NCBI GenBank assembly: GCA_946415365.1
Contig: CAMKSE010000022.1
Span: 1-64,000, forward strand
DNA from: an uncultured Prevotellaceae bacterium
GTDB lineage: Bacteria; Bacteroidota; Bacteroidia; Bacteroidales; Bacteroidaceae
Direction: 5' to 3'
Length of the DNA stretch: 64,000 nucleotides
In this document: positions 1 through 7,944 of the stretch, in pieces
How the letters are laid out: each line of letters starts with the position of its first letter
Position numbering within the stretch: the stretch's first letter is position 1
The notes under the pieces: generated by a model
Seen by the model: the letters and a program-made list of their open reading frames with translations, nothing else
Told to the model about the DNA's origin: nothing
Database searches by the model: none
Made by a program: the position numbers and the translations under genes

Positions 1-132
1 TGTTATTATCGCCGCCTTGGTTGTTATTATCGCCGCCTTGGTTGTTATTATCGCCGCCTTGGTTGTTATTATCGCCACCTTGGTTGTTATTATCACCGCC
101 TTGGTTGTTATTATCACCGCCTTGGTTGTTAT
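1..132 (-). repeat. 21-bp tandem repeat coding an NQGGDNN linker
   Basis: Six full 21-bp units (starts at 1, 22, 43, 64, 85, 106) and a degenerate seventh. In the frame of the minus-strand lipoprotein each unit codes for the heptapeptide NQGGDNN. Units vary by single bases (gcc to acc). The array continues past the left edge, so its length is unknown. It would form a flexible, Asn/Gly-rich spacer. Confidence 0.9.
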
Positions 133-1555
133 TATTATCGTTGTTGCCGTTGGCCTGAGAGTGACCACTAATGTATATACGTGTTATTTTGACAGGATGA
201 GCTATTGACAAAACTCTGAGAATGTACCCTTGATCTTTTATAGTATTAATGTCATCATCAGTGAGTTGTATCTCCACGTTTGTAGTATTTTCATTAAGTG
301 TAATTTCACCATTACCTAGTGCGATATTCCCCCATGATCCTGTCAATTTGACTCTCCAGTCATTATAGGTTCCCCATTCCCATTTAGTAACAACCGAAAG
401 ATCTACACCTATGTAATTGCGTGCTACAAGAAGTTCTTTTTCACTTTCTGAGAAGGTGTGTTCTAAAGCATTATTATTTGCTTTTTCCTCATTTCCAGTC
501 CAAAGGTCCACCGATGTCTCACCAGTTCTTGTTGTAGAACGGGAGTTTGCTCCGCCTTTTGTCTCGTTCTTTCGGGCACTGGCTGGCGCCTTTCCTCTCT
601 TCATGACCTTTGTGCCATCCCAAACATACTGAGGGGCATTGCCTGGGACGTCATTAATCGGAGCATAAATCTTGTTTGTTCCTTCCCTAGCGTAAGACTC
701 CTCAAGGCTGTAGAGCTCAAAATCGAAGCCCATAAACGAGCGGTTCCAACCGTCGTTAAGAATATCTTCCGTATATTTATTTTGTTCTCTTGCCCAAGTG
801 CGGATAGTTTCCCAGCCAACGAGAGCCCATTTGTCGTTGCGCTGAATGTTGCAGCCGCTATTGTGGTAGCCAAAGCACGAAGTATCGTCAATGTTAACCA
901 TCAGCGAAATCTGATCAGAGTGATGATGATTATTGTAGTCATTGGCTGTATAGCCCTTGTCAAGCACACCTTTCCACGACCTGAATCCATCATTGAAGTC
1001 GTTGATGTGCTGAGCGCCATGACCTACAGTCAGCAGGTTCATGTTGTCGCTGGTGTAAGTTGACGAGCCGTTAGCTGCTGTCGTCACCTCCTGATTTCCT
1101 GTCGTTGGTGGAGTTGTGTGACCTTTGTACACCTGCTGCACGAAGAAGTGACGCCAGCGGGGATCATTATTTGTCAGATTGGGGACGGCTTGGAAATAGG
1201 CTCTTACAAGTGCCTTCTGCTCATCTGTTAGAGGATCGGGAACCACCCACCCTCCGTAGGTCTTGCCAGGTGTTGCATCTGCCCACTCGTTGGCATTGGC
1301 ATTAATAGCATCGCTAGTGTAAGGAACGTTTTCTCCAGGATTTCCGTAACGTGTGCCGCTGGAAGCGGAACCAAAGCCCCAGTCCTGATCTTCTGCGGGC
1401 TGGCCGAAACGGGCTACGAAGGCGTTCTCGTAATTCTGTAAGATATTAAACTCTGGGGTGGTCTCAACACCTGTCTCTATTTCCTGGCTACAGCTGGAAA
1501 AGAGACCACTGAGAGCGACGGCAACCAAGCCTGTCATCAAATACTTTTTCATCAT
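1..1555 (-). CDS. Exported lipoprotein, LruC-group paralog 1 (partial at left edge)
   Basis: I translated this frame by hand. It is open from the ATG at 1555 to the window edge, so the C-terminus is missing. The start gives MMKKYLMTGLVAVALSG with lipobox LFSSC, a lipoprotein signal peptide. The next part matches the two downstream paralogs: a QDWGF motif, NANANEWAD, a GGWVVPDPLTDEQ stretch and FFVQQVYKG, so all three come from one family. The visible part ends with a beta-rich segment (NYIGVDLS to RIYISG) and then a (NQGGDNN)n linker that runs off the edge. The diagnostic DxNDxV site of the paralogs is not seen in the visible part. A cell-surface role is inferred; no enzymatic motif is visible. 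The start could also be the second Met at 1552. Confidence 0.8.
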   Translation of the reverse strand, partial: MMKKYLMTGLVAVALSGLFSSCSQEIETGVETTPEFNILQNYENAFVARFGQPAEDQDWGFGSASSGTRYGNPGENVPYTSDAINANANEWADATPGKTYGGWVVPDPLTDEQKALVRAYFQAVPNLTNNDPRWRHFFVQQVYKGHTTPPTTGNQEVTTAANGSSTYTSDNMNLLTVGHGAQHINDFNDGFRSWKGVLDKGYTANDYNNHHHSDQISLMVNIDDTSCFGYHNSGCNIQRNDKWALVGWETIRTWAREQNKYTEDILNDGWNRSFMGFDFELYSLEESYAREGTNKIYAPINDVPGNAPQYVWDGTKVMKRGKAPASARKNETKGGANSRSTTRTGETSVDLWTGNEEKANNNALEHTFSESEKELLVARNYIGVDLSVVTKWEWGTYNDWRVKLTGSWGNIALGNGEITLNENTTNVEIQLTDDDINTIKDQGYILRVLSIAHPVKITRIYISGHSQANGNNDNNNNQGGDNNNQGGDNNNQGGDNNNQGGDNNNQGGDNNNQGGDNN

Positions 1556-1603
1556 ACTAATCCTCAAAATAAGCTTATTCGGTAATATATTGCAATTATT
1601 CGG

Positions 1604-1611
1604 CAAAAATA
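1604..1611 (-). promoter_or_regulatory. -7 box of lipoprotein paralog 1
   Basis: On the minus strand this reads TATTTTTG, a match to the Bacteroidota -7 consensus TAnnTTTG, about 49 bp before the start at 1555. No clear -33 TTTG was seen. Confidence 0.45.
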
Positions 1612-1703
1612 CTAAATTTTTCTATACGAACCAACAAAAACCTTAAACATTTAACAGAAATTCACTAAAAACCATTTCATTGCCACATTTTATATCATAG
1701 TAA

Positions 1704-1730
1704 AGAGGCGCCTGCTCACGCAGACGCCCC
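1704..1730 (-). terminator. Intrinsic terminator-like hairpin downstream of paralog 2
   Basis: A 9-bp stem (1707-1715 with 1720-1728, loop of four) is continuous on the minus-strand RNA, with one G-U pair. It sits about 45 bp after the stop at 1772. The T-tract is weak. Nearly the same stem-loop recurs at 3947-3974. Confidence 0.6.
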
Positions 1731-1771
1731 TTCTCAAATAATTTAGTTTTTTTAAGTATTTGATGTATATC

Positions 1772-3373
1772 TTATGGGTGTGTGGGCTCAAGTGCACCAC
1801 CTTCGGTGACCCACTTGTTGAACCTACACACGGTATTGACATCTGAACGCTCGTTAGCAATACCAACCTCATCGGGGTCTACACCAATCTTGCATGCTGC
1901 AGCACCAGTATTTTCAAGTTCTATCCAAGTTCCAGTAGCTGTTGGTACATCCTTCTGAACCTTAATAATAACCCTCTTGTTAACGTCAGACTTGCTATTG
2001 ACGATAATACCTGTCAACTGGATCTTCTGAGCAGCCAAACCACTCACACCCTTCAAACCTAAGTCTTCAGCGTGGGTGTTAATCATCGTGTCAGTAGACT
2101 TTCCAAACAGTCCGTGAACCTCAGTGCCGTGTACAGTCAGAGGCAGAGTACCACCAGCAGCCAGAACCATTACGTAAGCCTCACCGACATTCGGGCTGAA
2201 GTAAACATCGAACACAACATCGTTGAAGTCGAAGTCCTTACCATCCTCATTTGCACTCAAGTCCTCAGCCATTACGCGAAGGTCAGCTTTCTTGGGAGTT
2301 GTCTTAGCCTCGGTCAGCGTCACAATCCAGTCGCTGTAGTAACCATCGGCGCAACCACCAAGTTTCACCCACTTCTTATCAGCGCTATTTTGTACAGGCA
2401 GATAGCCATCAGCCAACAGGCCGGCAATGTCTACACCATTCAGGTCGTTGAACTCCCTCAAATGACCACAATACATATTCATATTTGAGCTGAGGTAACG
2501 ATATTGCTTTCCACCATAAGAGTAATAAGTACCTGCATAGACTTCATCGCCGACCATCTGCTCGAAGTCGAATCCCATGAATGAGCGGTTCCAACCATCG
2601 TTGAGACAATTTGCTTTAGATCCAAGAGCGTCGATGATGGTCTGATAGCTTACCAAACCTGTGTATTCAGTGCGACGAACAGAACCATTGCTGTTATAGT
2701 AACCGAAAGATGCGGTTGTTGAGTTCTTCATATACATAATCTTGTCTGTATGGTGTTTTCCGCCAACATGCTCACCATTGTCAAGTACATCACCATTTGG
2801 ACTGCAATCGCCGTGGTTGAAGTTATTAATATGATCAACGAAACTTCCATTAATGGCTGCTAAATGATCCATGTTATTAGAGGCATAGACCCAAGTATTA
2901 CCATCAGCTGCCAAATACCTTTCAGGTGAATAAGGCTTGCCTGTATTGGGGTCTGTACCCGTCTTGGGATCCGTATAACCCTTATACACCTGCTGAATAA
3001 AATAGTTTGTCCATTGAGGATCTTGATAACGTGGGTTCCTTACTGTCTGGAAATACTCCTTCACGACAGCAATCTGCGCATCAGTCAATGGGGGAGGAAC
3101 CAACAGTCCACCATATTCCTTGTCGGGGTCTGCCCACTCATTGGCATTAGCATTTTCAGTACGGGTGCCAGCAACATCGCTGAAACCCCAAGTGTGACCA
3201 GCAGCAGGCGTACCAAAAGTTTTCTGGAATGCAGCCTCGTAATCACTGTAGATTTTCTGAACTCCGACGGCAACCATCTCCTCCTGAGTCATGGGAGTGA
3301 TTTCCTTCGAACAACTGGTGAAAGCAGCACAGAAAGCAATGGCTGCCATACCTGTCATCAAATACTTCTTCAT
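1772..3373 (-). CDS. Exported lipoprotein with LruC/DUF4842-like domain, paralog 2
   Basis: 533 aa. I start it at 3373 (MKKYLMTGMAAIAFCAAFTS, cysteine next) because upstream codons in the frame give no signal peptide and overlap the promoter. The N-terminal third has the family motifs HTWGF, NANANEWADPDKEYGGLL, DPQWTNYFIQQVYKG. The middle region has FNHGDCSPN and HTDKIMYM stretches also seen in paralogs 1 and 3. The C-terminal part has DFDFNDVVFDVYF followed by LAAGGTLPLTVHGTEVHGLF, the hallmark of LruC/DUF4842-type proteins; the clustered Asp/Asn suggest metal (calcium) binding. Surface display is inferred from the lipoprotein signal. It lies between paralogs 1 and 3, each with its own promoter. 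Function is not known. Confidence 0.88.
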   Translation of the reverse strand: MKKYLMTGMAAIAFCAAFTSCSKEITPMTQEEMVAVGVQKIYSDYEAAFQKTFGTPAAGHTWGFSDVAGTRTENANANEWADPDKEYGGLLVPPPLTDAQIAVVKEYFQTVRNPRYQDPQWTNYFIQQVYKGYTDPKTGTDPNTGKPYSPERYLAADGNTWVYASNNMDHLAAINGSFVDHINNFNHGDCSPNGDVLDNGEHVGGKHHTDKIMYMKNSTTASFGYYNSNGSVRRTEYTGLVSYQTIIDALGSKANCLNDGWNRSFMGFDFEQMVGDEVYAGTYYSYGGKQYRYLSSNMNMYCGHLREFNDLNGVDIAGLLADGYLPVQNSADKKWVKLGGCADGYYSDWIVTLTEAKTTPKKADLRVMAEDLSANEDGKDFDFNDVVFDVYFSPNVGEAYVMVLAAGGTLPLTVHGTEVHGLFGKSTDTMINTHAEDLGLKGVSGLAAQKIQLTGIIVNSKSDVNKRVIIKVQKDVPTATGTWIELENTGAAACKIGVDPDEVGIANERSDVNTVCRFNKWVTEGGALEPTHP

Positions 3374-3445
3374 AATTCTAAAATTTTTAATGTTATTAAT
3401 TGGTTTTAAAAAAGATTCTAATTCGATTATTCCGAAATGTGGTTG

Positions 3446-3453
3446 CAAAGATA
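3446..3453 (-). promoter_or_regulatory. -7 box of paralog 2
   Basis: Minus strand TATCTTTG followed by CAACC, a full match to TAnnTTTG, about 72 bp before the start at 3373. It supports the start chosen there, since the longer reading frame would begin upstream of transcription. Confidence 0.6.
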
Positions 3454-3484
3454 CACCTTTTATTATTATATATACAAGTATTTT

Positions 3485-3945
3485 TAGTTAAATAAAGTTA
3501 AGTATGGTGCAAACATTTGCGATTTGATACATTTCGTATAGGAAAAGTACATATTTCGTAAAGTCAGAATAATATTTCTCAGCACTTTTCGCCAAAAGTC
3601 TTCGTACAACAATTCGTTGCGCGTTGCAGGGTTGCGGTTAAGATTACAATTAAGATTCTGATTGTCAGGATGAAGAGAAAACGAACTGCAACACTGCAAC
3701 ACCGCAACGAGGTTTTTGAAAAATCTATACATTTCGCATTATTTCTGAAGCTGAGCTAGGGGAACTCTGAGTTTATAGGCTTGAAAGTCGGAGTTTGCAG
3801 GCTTAAAACTTTGAGTTTACAGGCTTGAAAATCCTAGTTAACTTAGCCCAAAATCTGAACGTTTTAAAAGACTGTTAATCAATTAGATACAAAAACTACC
3901 GAAAACAACATCTATTTTGTGAAATATTTTTACATCAGAAATAAA
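3485..3945. other. Intergenic region with inverted and direct repeats
   Basis: About 460 bp without a credible gene. It holds a pair of inverted GTTGC-rich stretches (about 3612-3640 and 3686-3715, each with three GTTGC/GCAAC words) and three consecutive 22-bp direct repeats at 3769-3834. The open frames here are short and cross these repeats. Confidence 0.6.
3769..3834. repeat. Three tandem 22-bp repeats
   Basis: Units at 3769-3790, 3791-3812 and 3813-3834 each begin GAGTTT, then a variable pair, then AGGCTT and an A-rich tail. They differ by a few bases each. They lie in the gap between two lipoprotein genes, upstream of the promoter of paralog 2. Confidence 0.75.
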
Positions 3946-3946
3946 A

Positions 3947-3974
3947 GTGGGCATCTGCTCTCGCAGACGCCCAC
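3947..3974 (-). terminator. Intrinsic terminator downstream of paralog 3
   Basis: 12-bp stem (3947-3958 with 3963-3974, loop of four), continuous on the minus-strand RNA with one G-U, followed by CTTTTATTT. It lies 40 bp after the stop at 4014. The core GGGCNTCTGC is shared with the hairpin at 1704-1730. Confidence 0.8.
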
Positions 3975-4013
3975 CAAAGATGCAATTATGTATTTGATTT
4001 AAAATGAATGGAC

Positions 4014-6422
4014 TTACTGGAATTTCGTCCTACCAATACGGGTGAGGGTGAAGTTACGGCCCTGAACCTGAATGGTGACTACGCCATTTTTAATACTATT
4101 ATTCAATTTCTCAGCATTTGTTGCATCAAGCATTACCTCAACTACACCACTGGTCTTCTTTATCATGTTTCCCTGAGAGTCAACATCATAGTTCAGGAAC
4201 CTGGTGTCGATAAAATATGGCTTACTACCATCAGCAAAGACAACTGTAATATATGAGTCATCTTGCAGGTTTTCACCATAGAACGTGATATAGTCACCTG
4301 CATAGAATGTCTGGAAAGCAAGAGGAATGTTCTCTACTCCCCAAGGTTTATATTCGCGAGAACCTGTCCACAGATTATCCTGAGAAACTGCAGGATATGT
4401 AATTCTGGTGATGACAACAGGAGGCGTTACTATAGGCCTGTAAGTAATATTGTTATAACGATAGTACTCTACGATAGTAACATCATCATCCGTCAAACCA
4501 GTTGACTGTACATTGTCTTTCCACCATTCTCCATTTTTCACATTATTTACATAGTTAGCAAACTTAGGATATGCCATTACCAACGGCTTTCTTTCTACAG
4601 TCCATTTCGTAGAGTGGTTAGGCACGAATAACTTTGCAGGAGCATCACCTTTTTTAGCTTCAAGTATAGCAACCTCTTTGGCTGTGTTGTAATTGACCAC
4701 AATAGGAATATCTTTGGCTAAAATCTCCTGAGTGTCCTGCTTACCTGGGAACAGTTGAGAAGTTGTATATTCGCCCAAATTGACTGGTGACTTACCATTG
4801 ACATAGCTACCAAAAGCTGTGGAGTTATCGTCACGCGTGTTAACCATTGTGGTAATACCTACTCCAAACTTTTCATGAACCTCCTGACCAATCACTGTCA
4901 GCGGAAGTGTGCCACCTGCTGCCTGAAGGGTAATCTTACAGGAGTAGGTAGCCTGGTCCAACGTTGAATAATTCTTAGTATCAGTTAACACCTTTCGGCC
5001 ATCGGAATAAATGGTATAGTATTTCTTAACACCTGCTTCGTAATTCTTATAGACATCTACATCAAACACAACATCGTTGTAGTCAAGGTCCTCACGTGTG
5101 GAAACGCCTAGGTCTTCACAGAAGATACGTCCGCACTGTGGTTCAACAGGAATCTTATAGAGTTCTCCAAATGTTTCGATCTTCTCTCTTGAAGTGATGT
5201 TCTTTCCCTGAGCCTCGACAATACAAACAATCCAGTCAGAATAGTAACCATCAGCAAAATTACCAAGTTTTGCCCAAGTTTTATCAGCAGAATTATAAAC
5301 CGGAAGATATCCCTTTCCTAATAATTCAAGCCTTTCTGCATCTGTCTCAACACCTTGCTTAATATCGCTTGTTGAGTACATGTTCATTTCAGCTTTAAGG
5401 TATTTCACCCGCGTACCATCGGAGGCAGTGTAATACTGATCTGTATACGCATTTGTTTGAGGAACAGACTCATAGTCAAAACCAACAAATCCACGACCAG
5501 TCACAGATGCCCCTAAATCTGATATACTAATATTATCATTATCGTTAGCAAATTTTGTAGCCCAAGCATCAATAGTTGCACCGCTGATGATAACATACTG
5601 ATCGTCATGCTGAATACTACCATTGGATTCATACCATCCGAAACAGTCTGTCTTTGAATCTTCCATCAGCATGATTTCATCACTATGGTAAACAACATGA
5701 TTATAATTTTCTGCTTCCCAGTCGCCTACACCCCTTTGGTCTGCCTCTGTCTGATTTTTAATTGGCCATCCTTCCTGATATGTTCTGCCATCCCAAACAT
5801 TCTCGTTTGTGGAACAATGGGCATTGTTATAGTTGTTGATATGGTCATCATCAGAACCTGCCGTCAGTTTATCCATATGGGCACTGCCAGCCTCGATTCT
5901 AGTACCTCCATCAAAGCTATAGACCTCTTTACTATATTGGCTCTTGTCATCGCTTCCGTCATTCAAAGGAGTAGTACCACCCTTATATACGTCCTGTACA
6001 AAGAAATTTGTATAATCAACTGGCTCATTCTTTGGATTCTGATTATACTGGAAATACAGACGGACACGTTTCTTTTGTTCTGGAGTCAAGGGATCAGGAA
6101 CGTTAGTATAAGTACGTCCCCACATATTTGCATTAGCATTATGCCCACGAGTACGTGCTCCACTAGTAGTAGATGATTGTGCCTTGACAACCGAATCAAG
6201 ATAGACAATTTCAGCTGTGCTCAGGTCTGCTAACGTCAAGTCTGTCGTGAAGCCCCAGTTCTGATGGGGATCAATCTCTCCATAAACCTCCTTGAAGACT
6301 TCCTCAAAAGCCTTCGCCTTCTGCTCTGCTATGGGTACATAGTCAGTCTCTGTGTCTGCACAACTTGCTAAATAGATACCTGCAAACAGAGCTAATACTC
6401 CATTAATCAAATACTTCTTCAT
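4014..6422 (-). CDS. Large exported lipoprotein with LruC/DUF4842-like domain, paralog 3
   Basis: 802 aa from the ATG at 6422 (MKKYLINGVLALFAGIYLAS, lipobox cysteine next). It has the same N-terminal organisation as paralogs 1 and 2: HQNWGFTTDL, NANANMWGRTYTNVPDPLTP, YTNFFVQDVYKGG, then NNYNNAHCS and HSDEIMLMEDS. The central LruC-like part has LDYNDVVFDVDVYKN and LQAAGGTLPLTVIGQEVHEK. Unlike paralog 2 it has about 280 further residues, ending in a beta-rich module with GDYITFYGENLQDDSYITVV and VTIQVQGRNFTLTRIGRTKF, which resembles an IPT/TIG-like Ig fold. It is probably displayed at the outer membrane. It is transcribed divergently from the next lipoprotein gene; the promoters lie in the 195-bp gap. 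Confidence 0.88.
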   Translation of the reverse strand: MKKYLINGVLALFAGIYLASCADTETDYVPIAEQKAKAFEEVFKEVYGEIDPHQNWGFTTDLTLADLSTAEIVYLDSVVKAQSSTTSGARTRGHNANANMWGRTYTNVPDPLTPEQKKRVRLYFQYNQNPKNEPVDYTNFFVQDVYKGGTTPLNDGSDDKSQYSKEVYSFDGGTRIEAGSAHMDKLTAGSDDDHINNYNNAHCSTNENVWDGRTYQEGWPIKNQTEADQRGVGDWEAENYNHVVYHSDEIMLMEDSKTDCFGWYESNGSIQHDDQYVIISGATIDAWATKFANDNDNISISDLGASVTGRGFVGFDYESVPQTNAYTDQYYTASDGTRVKYLKAEMNMYSTSDIKQGVETDAERLELLGKGYLPVYNSADKTWAKLGNFADGYYSDWIVCIVEAQGKNITSREKIETFGELYKIPVEPQCGRIFCEDLGVSTREDLDYNDVVFDVDVYKNYEAGVKKYYTIYSDGRKVLTDTKNYSTLDQATYSCKITLQAAGGTLPLTVIGQEVHEKFGVGITTMVNTRDDNSTAFGSYVNGKSPVNLGEYTTSQLFPGKQDTQEILAKDIPIVVNYNTAKEVAILEAKKGDAPAKLFVPNHSTKWTVERKPLVMAYPKFANYVNNVKNGEWWKDNVQSTGLTDDDVTIVEYYRYNNITYRPIVTPPVVITRITYPAVSQDNLWTGSREYKPWGVENIPLAFQTFYAGDYITFYGENLQDDSYITVVFADGSKPYFIDTRFLNYDVDSQGNMIKKTSGVVEVMLDATNAEKLNNSIKNGVVTIQVQGRNFTLTRIGRTKFQ

Positions 6423-6478
6423 TGCAATAAAACTCATTAATAGATGTTACGTAACTAAAATGAAAATCGATTTGGGTG

Positions 6479-6486
6479 CAAAATTA
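6479..6486 (-). promoter_or_regulatory. -7 box for paralog 3
   Basis: Minus strand TAATTTTG then CACCC, matching TAnnTTTG, 56 bp before the start at 6422. It faces away from the + strand -7 box at 6573, forming a divergent promoter pair. Confidence 0.55.
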
Positions 6487-6572
6487 ATTAAAATATCGAT
6501 AAGTTGTATCAATTTCATTGTTAAATTCTGTAAAACAGGTGTTAAAATGAGTCTTCTATCCAAATATTTTTG

Positions 6573-6580
6573 TAATTTTG
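6573..6580 (+). promoter_or_regulatory. -7 box for the + strand LruC lipoprotein
   Basis: TAATTTTG followed by CCC, matching TAnnTTTG, 37 bp before the ATG at 6618. It is the same octamer as the divergent promoter at 6479-6486, so the two genes may be co-expressed. Confidence 0.6.
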
Positions 6581-6617
6581 CCCACATATTTATATTATAT
6601 ATACGAAAATAAAAGGT

Positions 6618-7925
6618 ATGAAACAACTCAGATGGATACCGCTGCTTATTGTAGGCGTCGTGATTGTCATGAACTATTCATGCAAGGACTATGACCTTTA
6701 CGATGAAGAAAAGGCTCAGGAAATCAACGACAGTGTGATGCCTATCGACTCCGTAGACAAGTATCACGACTGGATGCTGTATAATACGGCCACTGTAACG
6801 GTGAAAGCCAACGACTACGTAGGAGCCCAGTGGGTGAAGGTGTTGACTGCCGACCCCAGAGTGTCGATGGAAGCTGAGGTTGCCACACAGGCGCCCATCA
6901 GTGACGGAGGTACAGCCAATCTCAGCTTCTGCTATCCGAAGCGCATAGATTCTCTTTACGTGGCACTGATAGACAACGAGGGACTTTACACCGTTACCCG
7001 TTTCAAGCCAGGCAGCCAACAGGAGGTGGACTTCTCTGCTCCACTCTATCGCAAACAGCTGATTGGCTATATACCTCAGCCACAAGTGTTCGTGTTCTGC
7101 TATGAAGAGGAGATGCCTTACATCATAGATGCAGACAACGACTATAACGACATTGTGTTCTACCTGTCGTATGAAAGGACGGGAGACCGTGAATTACGCT
7201 TTCATGTGCAGTTAGCCGCCGTAGGCACAGACAAGCAAGTGGCTGCAGCCATACGCCTGAAGGACTTCAAGTATACTGACATTGAGAGCATCACCACCGT
7301 TGGCAACACATCGTTTAACAAGAATCCTCAGGGAGAAGAGGTTCCGAACCAGATTCTCACGGTTCACAAGAATAAGGAATTGCTCTTAGAGAGTATGAAT
7401 GACAGGGATGCTGTCATCAACCTGTTTTGCGACGGACACTGGGCCACTGGCGTTCTGCGATCTTCTGATGAGGACTACGGCCGTATGGTGCGCAAGCGTT
7501 ACAACGTGACCATAGGAAGCAGTGAAAGCGCTCAGACAATGGTGCCCAGAGAGGTGACCTATGTCGTGACCTTCAAGGAGGGTGTCAGCATCGAGAACCT
7601 TACCTTCGACCTTATCGACCCATTTATCATCAAGATGTTCCTTGGCGGTATCTACGAGGTACACCCATTCGCCTACCGCAAAGATAATGTACTGAAAGAG
7701 TTCAAGTATGACGAACTGATCCGCATACCTTGGTCTTTGACCATTCCTTACAAGAAGTTCCGCCATCCTTTAGAAGGCGTGAACATCGGCTTCAAGAAGA
7801 AGGATATCATGGGCTTCGGTGCTTATGGATTAAGAGGCCACTCGTTCGGAGAATGGTCAATGGATCAGAACCTGTCCCTTGACTGGTATCTGAACGAATA
7901 CGCCACAGAGAACCAAGTCTACTAA
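6618..7925 (+). CDS. LruC domain-containing lipoprotein
   Basis: 435 aa. The N-terminus MKQLRWIPLLIVGVVIVMN ends in YSC, a lipoprotein signal. Residues about 170-185 carry DADNDYNDIVFYLSYE, the LruC signature with a possible calcium-binding loop. The C-terminal third has PFAYRK, IPWSLTIPYKKFRHPLEGVN and DWYLNEYA, which fit the end of DUF4842-type domains. It lacks the NANANEW region of paralogs 1-3, so it is a different branch of the group. It is the only gene of the group on the + strand and is tail-to-tail with the next gene, 19 bp between stops. No function can be assigned beyond a surface lipoprotein. Confidence 0.85.
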   Translation: MKQLRWIPLLIVGVVIVMNYSCKDYDLYDEEKAQEINDSVMPIDSVDKYHDWMLYNTATVTVKANDYVGAQWVKVLTADPRVSMEAEVATQAPISDGGTANLSFCYPKRIDSLYVALIDNEGLYTVTRFKPGSQQEVDFSAPLYRKQLIGYIPQPQVFVFCYEEEMPYIIDADNDYNDIVFYLSYERTGDRELRFHVQLAAVGTDKQVAAAIRLKDFKYTDIESITTVGNTSFNKNPQGEEVPNQILTVHKNKELLLESMNDRDAVINLFCDGHWATGVLRSSDEDYGRMVRKRYNVTIGSSESAQTMVPREVTYVVTFKEGVSIENLTFDLIDPFIIKMFLGGIYEVHPFAYRKDNVLKEFKYDELIRIPWSLTIPYKKFRHPLEGVNIGFKKKDIMGFGAYGLRGHSFGEWSMDQNLSLDWYLNEYATENQVY

Positions 7926-7944
7926 ACTGACGGATTATACTGCA

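Noticed and set aside
1..132. Possible CRISPR array
   Set aside because: Units are contiguous without spacers, 21 bp long and in frame in a gene; it is a coding tandem repeat.
3484..3732. 82-aa minus-strand frame
   Set aside because: Crosses GTTGC inverted repeats, no signal or family motif, no good ribosome site.
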